Of a DNA stretch of 64,000 nt, positions 50,301 to 59,591 are shown piece after piece; position 1 is the stretch's first letter; each line of letters begins with the position of its first letter. The stretch lies in the IMG/VR virus record IMGVR_UViG_3300037089_000656, positions 1 to 64,000 of that record; one strand, written 5' to 3'. The stretch is from a virus. The notes beneath the pieces were generated by a model. The model did no database searches. It was not told where the DNA came from and saw only the letters and a list, made by a program, of their open reading frames with translations. Made by a program: the position numbers and the translations under genes.

Positions 50301-53300
50301 ATGAAAAATTTATGGTTGTTGATTTTATTTTTTTCGTTAAATGTGTTTGCAACGAAACATTACATTGATTACTCGACCGGAGCAGATGGGAGTAATGGTA
50401 CGTCAACATCTACTCCCTGGGGACATTGCCCTGGTGATAGTGCCTTTACTGGTAGTTTTACTCCAGATGCGGTAAATGGAGACACGCTATTTTTTAAAGG
50501 TGGAGTAACTTATCAGGGGCATATTTACTGTAATTATAACGGAATAAGTGCATCGAAATATTTTACTTATGATGGTAATTTATCGGGGTCATGGGGAACA
50601 GGACGATCTATACTTGATTGTGGAAATAAGTATCATCAGGGTTTTTATGATAACTCAAATTCTCGTAGTTATATTGCTATTTATAATTTCGATGTTCGCA
50701 ATGTACAACATCAAAATCCTAGTTGGGAAACTCGAGGAATATTTTTTCATGCCGCGAGTACGGGAATAAAAATAGTAAATTGCTATGTCCATTATATAGG
50801 GAATTGGTCAACCATTAATAGTAGCTGGGGGCAGGATTCTCTTGATGGTTGTGGCATTGCTTTAACATCTCCTACTAATGCCAGGATTGAACATAATACT
50901 TTTGACACTATAGGTGTTGCAATAGGGTTAAGTGGAGCGATAGGATGCCTTATTGATTCTAATGATGTATCGAGTTGTTTTTGGGGAATTGAGATGAATG
51001 GGGATGCTGGCCCTTGTTATAATGACACAATTCGAAGAAATGTAATACATGATTTGTATATGTTTGATGCTACGGGTTCGTCTGTAGCTCCATACTGGCA
51101 AGGAAAACTTGCTGGTGAAGACCCACATACAGATTTTGTCTTTATAAGGCAAGGGAGTGGCACACACCCTGCCCGAAATGTCGTTGAGCAGAATCTTTTC
51201 TACAACAATCTCGATTTTGCGAGTACTGTTGGTGGTACGGCCATGATGTTTCTTTCGTATTCGGATTCTAACACAGTACGCAACAATGTGTTTATAAACC
51301 CTCATTCTTATTATACAATCGAATTTGGCTATGGAAGTTCGTACAATAACATACAAAATAATACGGTATATGCTCCAAGATCACTTTGTGGAGCAATTTA
51401 CTTATATCCCCAGGATGCGGGTAGCCCAACAGAAGGCCCTGGAAATAAAGCTCTTAATAACATATTTTATGTGCCAAAAATACTCGAACTAGACTCGGGT
51501 AACATGATTGGCGCTCAATTTGACTATAATTATTATTACAGTTCTAATGAGTCTCAAGCCTGGCATAGAACAAGTGCTAATTACTATACTTTTGCAGCTT
51601 GGAAAACCTATTCCTCACAAGATGCTCACTCTATTTTTAGTAATGATGCTAATAATTTGAAGTTTATTTCGACCACAGGTTATCCCACAAATTGTACGTC
51701 GATGAATTTGAACCTGCAAGGAACCAGTCCAGCTATTAATGTAGGTACAACTATAGCCTCATTTAACGTTGATTATTTAAATACGTCTCGACCGCAGGGT
51801 GCAGCATGGGATATTGGGGCGTATGAATATCAGAATACAGTGACTATTAAAGCGGGTCAGACCTATACGACTCTTTCTGGTTTAGCAACTGGATACGCAA
51901 ATAAAGATATGGTCGCAGCGTCGATCGATACTTTTAAAATAGTATGTGATACCAACGATTTAGGTGGGCCTGCCGATTTTACCGGCTGGAATACTAACTC
52001 TACACATGGTGTTAAGATATACCCTTCTGCGGGTCGCAGGCATGCAGGAGTATTTGATGCTACAAAAGCTACGCTTTATGGCACAGGATGGTCAGGTTCT
52101 CATTTACAAATACCTATAACTAATTTTACCGTTGATGGCCTTCAATTTGCTTTTGCATCTGGAGGGAATACCTATGCAATAGAAATTTCATCCGCCGTTG
52201 GCAGTAAAAATTATGTCACCAATTGTATTTTTGCGGGTAATGTTAATATGTTTGGTGGCTTGAAGATTGATGCAGCAGTGTGTAGAGTATGGAATAATAT
52301 TTTTTACGATTACACTAGTACGGACGGAAGTTCTGGAGGAATACGAGTCGCGTCTTTTGGGCAATCAGATACCCTTTATGGTTACAGTAATTCTTTTATT
52401 AATTGTTTTGTGGGAATAAATAAGTATGGTTCTTCATTCGCAACCTTTATTAATAATCTTTTGTCTGGTTGCACTACTGATATGACCTCTTCGAGTGGGC
52501 AAACAAATTTATATTGTGCTTCATCAAATAACAACTCGAAGGGCCTTGATCCTGCTGGAACGGGAAATCGATTCTCTCAAACATTTACGTTTGTTGCAGG
52601 TACAAAAAGCTATTTACTTGCTGGTACTGATGCAGGTGCAAGGAATTTTGGATTGGATTTGAGAGCAGATATACATTTACCAGTAACAACTGATATAGTT
52701 GGAAATGTTCGAGGTGCAAGTGCTGATATTGGTGCAAGTGAATATGCTGGTGCTGTAACCCTACCCGGCCCTTTATCTTATGTTACGAGTCCAGCAGTCT
52801 GTACAACCACTGTAGCTTTCTCCCAATCTATCGCAAATGGTGGTGGGGCATGTGATTCTTTTGCTATCACGCCAGTTTTATTTGGTGGCCTTTCATTTAA
52901 TAAAAGTACAGGTGCAATTAGTGGGACTGTCTCAGGTGTAAACGCAAAGGCTGGATTTCTAGTCACTGGCTATAACTCTGCTGGTACCGCAACATGTTAT
53001 GATACAATATCTTCAATTCTTAAACCTGCTAGAACATACTACGTTAGAACTGGTGGTAGTGACGCTCACACTGGGCTTGTTGATAATGATGGTAATGCCA
53101 AATTAACTATTCAGGCCGCAGTCAATGCTGCGGGTGTTGGTGATACTGTAGTAATTCACGTAGGTGATTATTCAGCAGCAGTTCCAACCTTTACTAGTGT
53201 TACAGATGGTGTAACCATTAGAGCATATCCAGGTGATTCTGTTAAGACAGCTCGGATACTTATCAATCATAACAGTATAAAGATACAACGATTAAAAATT

Positions 53301-54809
53301 GATGCTTCAGTGCAAACTTATTATACACCAGGACTTTATTTTGTCGGTAATAATTGTAGAGCTGATTCCTGTATATTCTGGAACGGAGCACAGGGTAATC
53401 CAGGATCTACTGCTTTTCGAGTAGCAGGAAAACACGATACTCTTTCAGGAAGTATTGTTGAAGGGACATCTGGAAATGCTGCCTCGGTTGGTTCAGCTAC
53501 TACAGGTGGAGCAACCATGACTGATGCCGCTCAAAATTGGTCGGTTAATTCATTGATTGGTAAAAAGATCTACAATTATGATTCTAATGCTACCGCTACT
53601 ATCTCGTCAAATACAGCCACAACCGTTACAGGTGTTCTAAGTAGTGGGAAAAGTTGGGGTGCTGGAAACTATTACGTTATTGGATCGACGTATTTTATAG
53701 CTATTTTTATCGCTGGTGATAGTGCCGTGATTAAAAATAATATAATAAGGAATATAAGCGATCCAGAACGATTAATGGAAATTTACGCTATAGGAACTTT
53801 ATTTACTGGCAATGATGTTGGTACTTTTAGCTGGAGCGGCACAGGTGCAATTCATCCAGACCTTTTTCAAATTGTCGGTGATACAATTAGCCAGAATCAT
53901 ATTATTGAAAAGAACTTTTTTCATGATGGGAATATTCAAATTGGATTATTTAACTCTTATGGGGATGGTGTAAAATCAAGTGGCTGGATTTTTAGAAACA
54001 ATATATTTTGCCATATAAATTCGGATGGGTTTTTTGGTGGTAGAAACACTCAAATATATAATAACACTCTGTTTAGATGTGCCATAATTAATAGCTCTCC
54101 ATTCCTTTTTGTTAAGGATGCTGGATCAAATAATGGTACTGGAAGTACTGTATATAATAATATCCTAGTAAGTAATACTGTAAGTGGATCAACTGGGGTA
54201 GTAGATACAGGAGCATACCATTGTCCAGGAGTTACTTATGACTACAATTACTGCTCTTATGTTGATTATAGCACTTGCAGTTACAGAGAGCCTCATAGTA
54301 TCAATGGTGGAGACCCAAAATTCGTAGATACAACAGCTCGAAATTTTGCATTACAGTCTTCAAGTCCTTTAAAAACTGGTGGATTCACCATTCCTGGATG
54401 GGTATCTCCAACTGATTATGCTGGATTATCCAGACCACAAGGATCTACATTTTCTATTGGGGCATATGAATTTTCTTCACCTCTTTCCGATAGCGTTAAA
54501 TCTGTATACCCAAGTAAACTTCGCATTGATCAGGCCCCTGTTTCGACTCGTATGGTGACGGTTAAATTACATGGAGTTGATAAACCTACCGCGAATACAG
54601 TTATATGGTTTGGTGGAATGTCTCTTGGAAAGAATGCTTCTTATACGGACACGTCTGTGACAGACACGGTATTTCGATACCCGACAATGGTTTCAGGGTA
54701 TTATAGGGTTTTTTCTGTAGACCCATCATGGGTACATCAGGTAAGTGATACTTTGCTGAATGGGTGCCAGTTGTTGGTTCCTTCTGGTACAATTACGAAT
54801 CCGAGGTAA
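50301..54809 (+). CDS. beta-helix surface protein with signal peptide
   Basis: This 1502-aa protein begins with MKNLWLLILFFSLNVFA followed by TK, a typical Sec signal peptide with a likely cleavage site after residue 17. Mature parts include parallel beta-helix repeats (for example NTIRRNVIHDLY; NVVEQNLFYNNL; NTVRNNVFINP), three tail-like segments RPQG..DIGAYEY/DIGASEY/SIGAYEF that close such helices, a putative Ig-like He_PIG domain (LSYVTSPAVCTTTVAFSQSIA, GALSGTVSG-like) near residue 830, and further helix blocks. Proteins of this kind bind or cleave polysaccharides. A signal peptide on a gene within fibre genes is unusual for a virion protein. Confidence 0.75.
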   Translation: MKNLWLLILFFSLNVFATKHYIDYSTGADGSNGTSTSTPWGHCPGDSAFTGSFTPDAVNGDTLFFKGGVTYQGHIYCNYNGISASKYFTYDGNLSGSWGTGRSILDCGNKYHQGFYDNSNSRSYIAIYNFDVRNVQHQNPSWETRGIFFHAASTGIKIVNCYVHYIGNWSTINSSWGQDSLDGCGIALTSPTNARIEHNTFDTIGVAIGLSGAIGCLIDSNDVSSCFWGIEMNGDAGPCYNDTIRRNVIHDLYMFDATGSSVAPYWQGKLAGEDPHTDFVFIRQGSGTHPARNVVEQNLFYNNLDFASTVGGTAMMFLSYSDSNTVRNNVFINPHSYYTIEFGYGSSYNNIQNNTVYAPRSLCGAIYLYPQDAGSPTEGPGNKALNNIFYVPKILELDSGNMIGAQFDYNYYYSSNESQAWHRTSANYYTFAAWKTYSSQDAHSIFSNDANNLKFISTTGYPTNCTSMNLNLQGTSPAINVGTTIASFNVDYLNTSRPQGAAWDIGAYEYQNTVTIKAGQTYTTLSGLATGYANKDMVAASIDTFKIVCDTNDLGGPADFTGWNTNSTHGVKIYPSAGRRHAGVFDATKATLYGTGWSGSHLQIPITNFTVDGLQFAFASGGNTYAIEISSAVGSKNYVTNCIFAGNVNMFGGLKIDAAVCRVWNNIFYDYTSTDGSSGGIRVASFGQSDTLYGYSNSFINCFVGINKYGSSFATFINNLLSGCTTDMTSSSGQTNLYCASSNNNSKGLDPAGTGNRFSQTFTFVAGTKSYLLAGTDAGARNFGLDLRADIHLPVTTDIVGNVRGASADIGASEYAGAVTLPGPLSYVTSPAVCTTTVAFSQSIANGGGACDSFAITPVLFGGLSFNKSTGAISGTVSGVNAKAGFLVTGYNSAGTATCYDTISSILKPARTYYVRTGGSDAHTGLVDNDGNAKLTIQAAVNAAGVGDTVVIHVGDYSAAVPTFTSVTDGVTIRAYPGDSVKTARILINHNSIKIQRLKIDASVQTYYTPGLYFVGNNCRADSCIFWNGAQGNPGSTAFRVAGKHDTLSGSIVEGTSGNAASVGSATTGGATMTDAAQNWSVNSLIGKKIYNYDSNATATISSNTATTVTGVLSSGKSWGAGNYYVIGSTYFIAIFIAGDSAVIKNNIIRNISDPERLMEIYAIGTLFTGNDVGTFSWSGTGAIHPDLFQIVGDTISQNHIIEKNFFHDGNIQIGLFNSYGDGVKSSGWIFRNNIFCHINSDGFFGGRNTQIYNNTLFRCAIINSSPFLFVKDAGSNNGTGSTVYNNILVSNTVSGSTGVVDTGAYHCPGVTYDYNYCSYVDYSTCSYREPHSINGGDPKFVDTTARNFALQSSSPLKTGGFTIPGWVSPTDYAGLSRPQGSTFSIGAYEFSSPLSDSVKSVYPSKLRIDQAPVSTRMVTVKLHGVDKPTANTVIWFGGMSLGKNASYTDTSVTDTVFRYPTMVSGYYRVFSVDPSWVHQVSDTLLNGCQLLVPSGTITNPR

Positions 54810-54811
54810 AA

Positions 54812-56362
54812 ATGACGACTATGTACGTAGGTTTGACAGATAATATTACTTGGTCTTTTGTGGATGTCTTAAGTGGTGTGAAAATTGAATTGTCTCGAGA
54901 CAATGGAACTACATGGGAATTAGTAATAGCAGATACTCCAAATACGGGCTCATACTTATGGGTGGTGACTGGTCCAGTTACCTCTTCTGGTCTGATACGT
55001 ATAAGCGGGCTTATTTATACTGACCCTGATGATAATTCTCAGATTGATTTTACGGATATTGTATCCATCAGTTCAACCCCTTTTACTATTGCTTATACGA
55101 CTCCAGGTGTTTTTACAAAGATTTGTGATAGACTTAGTGCTGAATCACAGTTATCAGTTCTGTATGTAGCTCAGGATGGTAGGTTGTACGCAGGTACTCA
55201 AGCTCATGGGTATTTATGGAGATTGCTTCTTGATGAATCTGGGTGGGAACAAATTTGTCCTCAACTTGGTACTGTGCTTCGAATTACTCGACTATTGGAT
55301 TGGAATGGTTGGTTAGTTGGAGCAGGTGCAGGAGGAACAACTCAAGGTTCCTCTTTATTACGAGTTAATGATGCAGGAAATGCTTGGCAAGTAGTAGCTG
55401 CAAAATATCTAACTGAAGCTACTATTCAATATCTTAATGTGTATCAAAGCAGACTATATGGTATGACAGCCTCAGGAAAACTATTAAGGCTTAATGTAAC
55501 AAATGATGCTTGGGAACTTATTTCTAGTGGTTCTTCAGCAGGTTCTATAAATGCTGAAGTTTTTCAAAACCATTATTATTGGGGTTCATCTAGTGGTAAT
55601 TTACTTAAACTAAATGATACTTTTGATGGAAGTGACGTCGTTGTGGTAGGGCCTCCTCCAGGAGCTCTTAGAGTACAATCTCTTTGTACTTTTAAAGACC
55701 AACTTTATGTAACTACTTCTAATAATTCTAGTCTATTTAAAATGAATGCCACAAAGGATGGTTTGATTCCGATACTTCCTCAATATGGGTCTTATACAGT
55801 TATTAACATAGCTGTTTATAATAATAGACTTTACGGACTAGTGAGTTTAACGGGTCCAGGCATTCTTATAAGGTTGAATGAGTCTGAGACTGCCTGGGAA
55901 CAAGTATGTGCTCAGTATGGGAGTGAGACTACTCAACCTAGTTTTGCTGTATTTAATAATAAATTTTATTTAGGAACTTCTGCATCCGCTGTTTTGCTAC
56001 AATTACCCGTACATTCTACCAATACTTTTAATCCAACTCCTCAGAGAGATAGTACCGTTGTTACTTCTGTAATAGATCCAACGGACATTTTAGCAAGAAT
56101 AACGAACGATTCTTATTTTACTGCTGCAAATCAGATTAGTCGAATTGATGTGACTTACACAGCTAATGGCAACAGACAAAAAAAGGTAATTACTCATTTA
56201 CCTGATTCGAGTTCTAATTTTTCAGGCCCTATTTCGTGGACATCCGATTCTACTGCGGGAACATGGCAAAAAACTAAGATAAAAGTACAAGATACCGATG
56301 GAGCTGTTAATTTTCTTAACAGGAATATTATAGGGCCTAATGAGGATTTAACCCTTAGTTAA
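54812..56362 (+). CDS. beta-propeller adhesin with N-terminal Ig-like domain
   Basis: The start ATG at 54812 is preferred because GAGG lies just upstream and the previous gene ends at 54809; the frame extends earlier but overlaps that gene. The ~516-aa protein begins with an Ig-like domain (GLTDNITWSFVDVLSGVKIELSRD, ...SGSYLWVV-like), followed by the same beta-propeller repeat as 48961 (DGRLYAGTQAHGYLWRL, LLRVNDAGNAWQV, LLRLNVTNDAWEL), and ends in the shared C-terminal module (ISRIDVTYT, AGTWQKT, NEDLTLS). It is most likely a receptor-binding or adhesion protein. Confidence 0.75.
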   Translation: MTTMYVGLTDNITWSFVDVLSGVKIELSRDNGTTWELVIADTPNTGSYLWVVTGPVTSSGLIRISGLIYTDPDDNSQIDFTDIVSISSTPFTIAYTTPGVFTKICDRLSAESQLSVLYVAQDGRLYAGTQAHGYLWRLLLDESGWEQICPQLGTVLRITRLLDWNGWLVGAGAGGTTQGSSLLRVNDAGNAWQVVAAKYLTEATIQYLNVYQSRLYGMTASGKLLRLNVTNDAWELISSGSSAGSINAEVFQNHYYWGSSSGNLLKLNDTFDGSDVVVVGPPPGALRVQSLCTFKDQLYVTTSNNSSLFKMNATKDGLIPILPQYGSYTVINIAVYNNRLYGLVSLTGPGILIRLNESETAWEQVCAQYGSETTQPSFAVFNNKFYLGTSASAVLLQLPVHSTNTFNPTPQRDSTVVTSVIDPTDILARITNDSYFTAANQISRIDVTYTANGNRQKKVITHLPDSSSNFSGPISWTSDSTAGTWQKTKIKVQDTDGAVNFLNRNIIGPNEDLTLS

Positions 56363-56377
56363 AGGAAATGGTGTAAC

Positions 56378-57565
56378 TTGGCTACATATTATGTAGATTT
56401 TTCAGTGATAGGGGGAAGCCATACTGGTAGTAGTGGTGATCCTTTTTCTTTAGATGAAGCTAATAACACGTCCAATGGTTTTCCTTCTGGTCAGACATTT
56501 TTATGCCGTGGATCTTTCACAGATTTTGTTCCAACTCAGGGAGTGTTTAATGTATGGGAAAATGTGTGGGATGCTTGGGATTTAAATCTTTATGGCCCAT
56601 GGAGACTGAATCTAGTAACTCAACAATTGTATATTCAAGGTCAATTCTGGGCAAATCCCTCAGGTTTTATTAAATCGGCTATACTAAATTCTCCCTTTTC
56701 AGCTTTTGAAATAGATGGTAATCTAACTTATGAAAATTGTTATTTTGTAGGGGATTTAGATATTATTGATTATATACGGTCTATTTTTAAAGGGTGCATC
56801 ATCTATGGGTCTATAACATCGTCTTATCAATCAGATCCTACTGATTATATGCCGTTTTTTCTAGAGTTCATAGATTCTATAATTCGAGGGACCATAACAA
56901 CAACCTTTGATTTTCCACCTACCGTAACTCTTACAAATACTGTTTTAACTACAACTACTACTTACCCTAAGACTCATTGTCAGGAGAATTGGTCAGCCCC
57001 TGCCTTTCCTGCTTGGAATGCTTCTAAGAGTGCCTTTACTGATCCTTCTTTGTATGCGGGAATTACTTTTCCTCCTAATCCAGGAGATGGATACCCAAGT
57101 TTTACTGGTTACCCAACAGATCTATTTGGTGATGCAAGAACAGGTGTTGGGTTTGGAGGCGGAGGTGGTGGGCCTGAACCCTCGATAACTTCGATTAGTT
57201 ATTTTTTAGTTCCGAGTGTTGCTGATTCTACTTCAGTCACTTCTTATATAAATCAACCTGTTTTGATTACCGCAATTCAGTCCGATTCCCCAGATAGTTA
57301 TTTTGATTCTTCAAATAAATTGGGTAAAGTTTATGTCTATTATACTCATGAACTGGGTCGGGAAAGAAAAAAACTAGTTCATGTTGCTCCTGATTTCCAG
57401 GCCCCTGTGCAATGGTCTCCTTTTGCTAAAGACGGAACTTGGCAGAAAACCGAGGTTAAAGCTTACGATAAAAACGGTGCCGTTCATGTCTTGCTTCGAG
57501 GATCGATAGGAACCGATGAAGATCTTGACCATACTTCTGGATCCACGTCTTTAAATATTACATAG
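56378..57565 (+). CDS. adhesin with shared C-terminal module, TTG start
   Basis: The start codon is TTG (56378) with AAAGGA about 12 bases upstream; the nearby ATG and GTG lead straight to a stop. The 395-aa protein starts MATYYVDFSVIGGSHTGSSG, like beta-helix surface proteins, and has a ~250-residue N-terminal domain with repeated strand pattern. A Gly-rich hinge (GVGFGGGGGGPEPS) leads to a C-terminal ~115-residue module (PDSYFDSSNKLGKVYVYYTHE, DGTWQKTEVKAYDKNGAV, DEDLDHTSGS) nearly the same as that of 48961. It is likely virion-associated. Confidence 0.72.
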   Translation: MATYYVDFSVIGGSHTGSSGDPFSLDEANNTSNGFPSGQTFLCRGSFTDFVPTQGVFNVWENVWDAWDLNLYGPWRLNLVTQQLYIQGQFWANPSGFIKSAILNSPFSAFEIDGNLTYENCYFVGDLDIIDYIRSIFKGCIIYGSITSSYQSDPTDYMPFFLEFIDSIIRGTITTTFDFPPTVTLTNTVLTTTTTYPKTHCQENWSAPAFPAWNASKSAFTDPSLYAGITFPPNPGDGYPSFTGYPTDLFGDARTGVGFGGGGGGPEPSITSISYFLVPSVADSTSVTSYINQPVLITAIQSDSPDSYFDSSNKLGKVYVYYTHELGRERKKLVHVAPDFQAPVQWSPFAKDGTWQKTEVKAYDKNGAVHVLLRGSIGTDEDLDHTSGSTSLNIT

Positions 57566-57780
57566 CCTAATTTGTAGTTCTTCCGTCTATGTAAATTCCC
57601 TTTGAATAATCTTTTAATAAGCACTTACATATAATCAATTTGACCATCCTCAGCGGGACATATCCGGAATTTTGTTGATTCTGGCAAAAAACTGAGAATA
57701 ACGGTCGTCATTATTATTTGATCCTAGGGGATATATCCAGGAATATTACCCGTATTTCTGGCAAAAACTGGGAGGCTTAC
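57566..57780 (+). promoter_or_regulatory. 215-base intergenic region with degenerate direct repeat
   Basis: It holds TATAAT at 57630-57635 (no good -35) and two imperfect copies of a ~55-base sequence, 57646-57704 and 57721-57780, both containing ATCCT...GGGA-ATATCC...GGAAT...TCTGGCAAAAACTG. The second copy runs into GGGAGG, the ribosome-binding site of the next gene. I see no tRNA or ORF. Confidence 0.45.
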
Positions 57781-59583
57781 GTGGCTAAGACTAAGGCAAA
57801 ATGGATCCAGCGTGATCCAACACAACCGGACGCAATTTATTCTAAGAATCTTTATTACGATTCAACCGAAACAATCTATGATGCAATAAATAGAGTTGCC
57901 TTAGGTGTCTTAGGGCCTACCGGTTCTACGGGTCCTACGGGACCAACGGGAGTGACGGGAGTTCAAGGAATAGGGTTTACTGGAGTTCAGGGAACTACCG
58001 GACTTCAGGGCCCAACAGGAATCCAAGGTTTTACTGGAGTACAGGGCCCAACAGGAGTTCAAGGTAGCTTAGGATCTACTGGAGTCCAAGGACAAACGGG
58101 AGTTCAAGGTCGAACAGGTCTTCAGGGATTAACTGGAGTTCAAGGTTTTCAGGGATCGACTGGAGTTCAAGGCCAAACTGGAGTTCAAGGCCTTCAGGGA
58201 TTAACAGGCGTTGGAGCTATAGGGTCAACAGGTGTCGGAGACACGGGATCTACTGGTGTTCAAGGTTTTACTGGTGTCAGTATTCAGGGAGATACTGGAG
58301 TTCAGGGACAGACAGGACTTCAGGGTTTCACCGGTGCTGGAATTCAAGGAGACACTGGTGTCCAAGGAATAACTGGTCCTTCTGGAGGAGTCCAGGGAGG
58401 TACAGGTCTACAAGGACCAACAGGAGTTCAGGGTCAAACTGGCCTTGAAGGTCAAACTGGTCTACAAGGTCAAACGGGAACTCAAGGATACACAGGAGTT
58501 GGTCTCCAAGGAAATACAGGAGTACAAGGAAATACTGGTCTTCAAGGAATAACTGGCCCTTCCGCTGGACCTCAAGGTTCTACAGGAACACAAGGTCAAA
58601 CAGGTGTAGGAGCTCAAGGAACCACAGGAGTTCAAGGATTAATAGGAGTTCAAGGTAATACTGGAGTTCAGGGGAACACAGGTCTTCAGGGACCAACAGG
58701 TGTACAAGGAATTCAGGGTAATACTGGCGTTCAAGGCCAAACAGGGTTACAGGGGCCGACTGGAGTAAAAGGAACCACTGGAGTCCAAGGAGTAACAGGG
58801 GTTCAGGGAAATACTGGCGTCCAAGGTAATACTGGTGTTCAAGGAAGTACAGGTCTTCAAGGGCCAACGGGAGTTCAAGGTTTAACTGGGGTTCAGGGAA
58901 ATACTGGGGTTCAAGGAAATACAGGCTTAAGTGGTTTAAATGCTGGTGTTCAAGTTGAGTTTAATCCAGTTAGCCGTTATAGTGTAGTCACATCTCCAGG
59001 TTCTGAAGTAAAACTTGTCTCGAGCTCCACAGTTTATTCTGGAGTTACCTGGTTCAGGTCTGGAACAAATCTTACCTTATATCGTGCTGCTCATGGTCAT
59101 ACTACTGGAAATAATGTTATAGTTCGAAATACAAATATGGATTATCAAGTTGCTCCGATAAATTTTACGGACACAACTTCTTTTTCTATATTTACTTCAA
59201 ATATTGACGGCACTGGTGGAAGTAGTGCTGCTTATAGTATAGGTTTTACTTATTCACATGTGGGTAATCCAGCGACGGGTGGAGTCCTTTCAGCTCCTAC
59301 TGGAGATCACTCAGATGTGCAACTTCTCTCCTTACACATAAGAACTGGAACAAGACCTGGAACAACTTATGATCTTGTTGTTCCTACGAGCATAGTTAAT
59401 GGTGCTGGAGATGACACAGATCTATCTAGTATCTATATCCCAGATTTTAATGTTCGATCAGACTCAGATAACTTAACTGCAGTTGGAGCAACTATGGTTA
59501 CAAACATAAGTGGCTCTTACTCTACTTTTGAGTTTGGTAATTTAGGTACTGGCTTTTCAAGATTTATTGTGCTGCATTTCTAA
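57781..59583 (+). CDS. collagen-like fibre protein, GTG start
   Basis: The start is GTG at 57781, placed by GGGAGG at 57770-57775; the frame is open further upstream but without a site. The ~600-aa protein has an N-terminal attachment segment (AKTKAKWIQRDPTQPDAIYSKN, DAINRVALGV), a collagen-like stalk of about 340 residues (57913-58935) in GVQG-x-TG triplets, and a C-terminal ~215-residue domain (VEFNPVSRYSVVTSPGSEVKL... ending STFEFGNLGTGFSRFIVLHF) that is probably the trimeric tip. It is separate from the giant fibres and resembles a short side fibre. Confidence 0.8.
   Translation: MAKTKAKWIQRDPTQPDAIYSKNLYYDSTETIYDAINRVALGVLGPTGSTGPTGPTGVTGVQGIGFTGVQGTTGLQGPTGIQGFTGVQGPTGVQGSLGSTGVQGQTGVQGRTGLQGLTGVQGFQGSTGVQGQTGVQGLQGLTGVGAIGSTGVGDTGSTGVQGFTGVSIQGDTGVQGQTGLQGFTGAGIQGDTGVQGITGPSGGVQGGTGLQGPTGVQGQTGLEGQTGLQGQTGTQGYTGVGLQGNTGVQGNTGLQGITGPSAGPQGSTGTQGQTGVGAQGTTGVQGLIGVQGNTGVQGNTGLQGPTGVQGIQGNTGVQGQTGLQGPTGVKGTTGVQGVTGVQGNTGVQGNTGVQGSTGLQGPTGVQGLTGVQGNTGVQGNTGLSGLNAGVQVEFNPVSRYSVVTSPGSEVKLVSSSTVYSGVTWFRSGTNLTLYRAAHGHTTGNNVIVRNTNMDYQVAPINFTDTTSFSIFTSNIDGTGGSSAAYSIGFTYSHVGNPATGGVLSAPTGDHSDVQLLSLHIRTGTRPGTTYDLVVPTSIVNGAGDDTDLSSIYIPDFNVRSDSDNLTAVGATMVTNISGSYSTFEFGNLGTGFSRFIVLHF
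57913..58935 (+). repeat. collagen-like triplet repeat tract 4
   Basis: About 340 codons of G-x-y triplets, mainly GVQG, GLQG, GNTG, GQTG and GPTG, with occasional irregular units (GVGAIG, GPSGGV, GPSAGP). The DNA repeats with 18- and 36-base units. Confidence 0.9.
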
Positions 59584-59591
59584 GGAAACCC

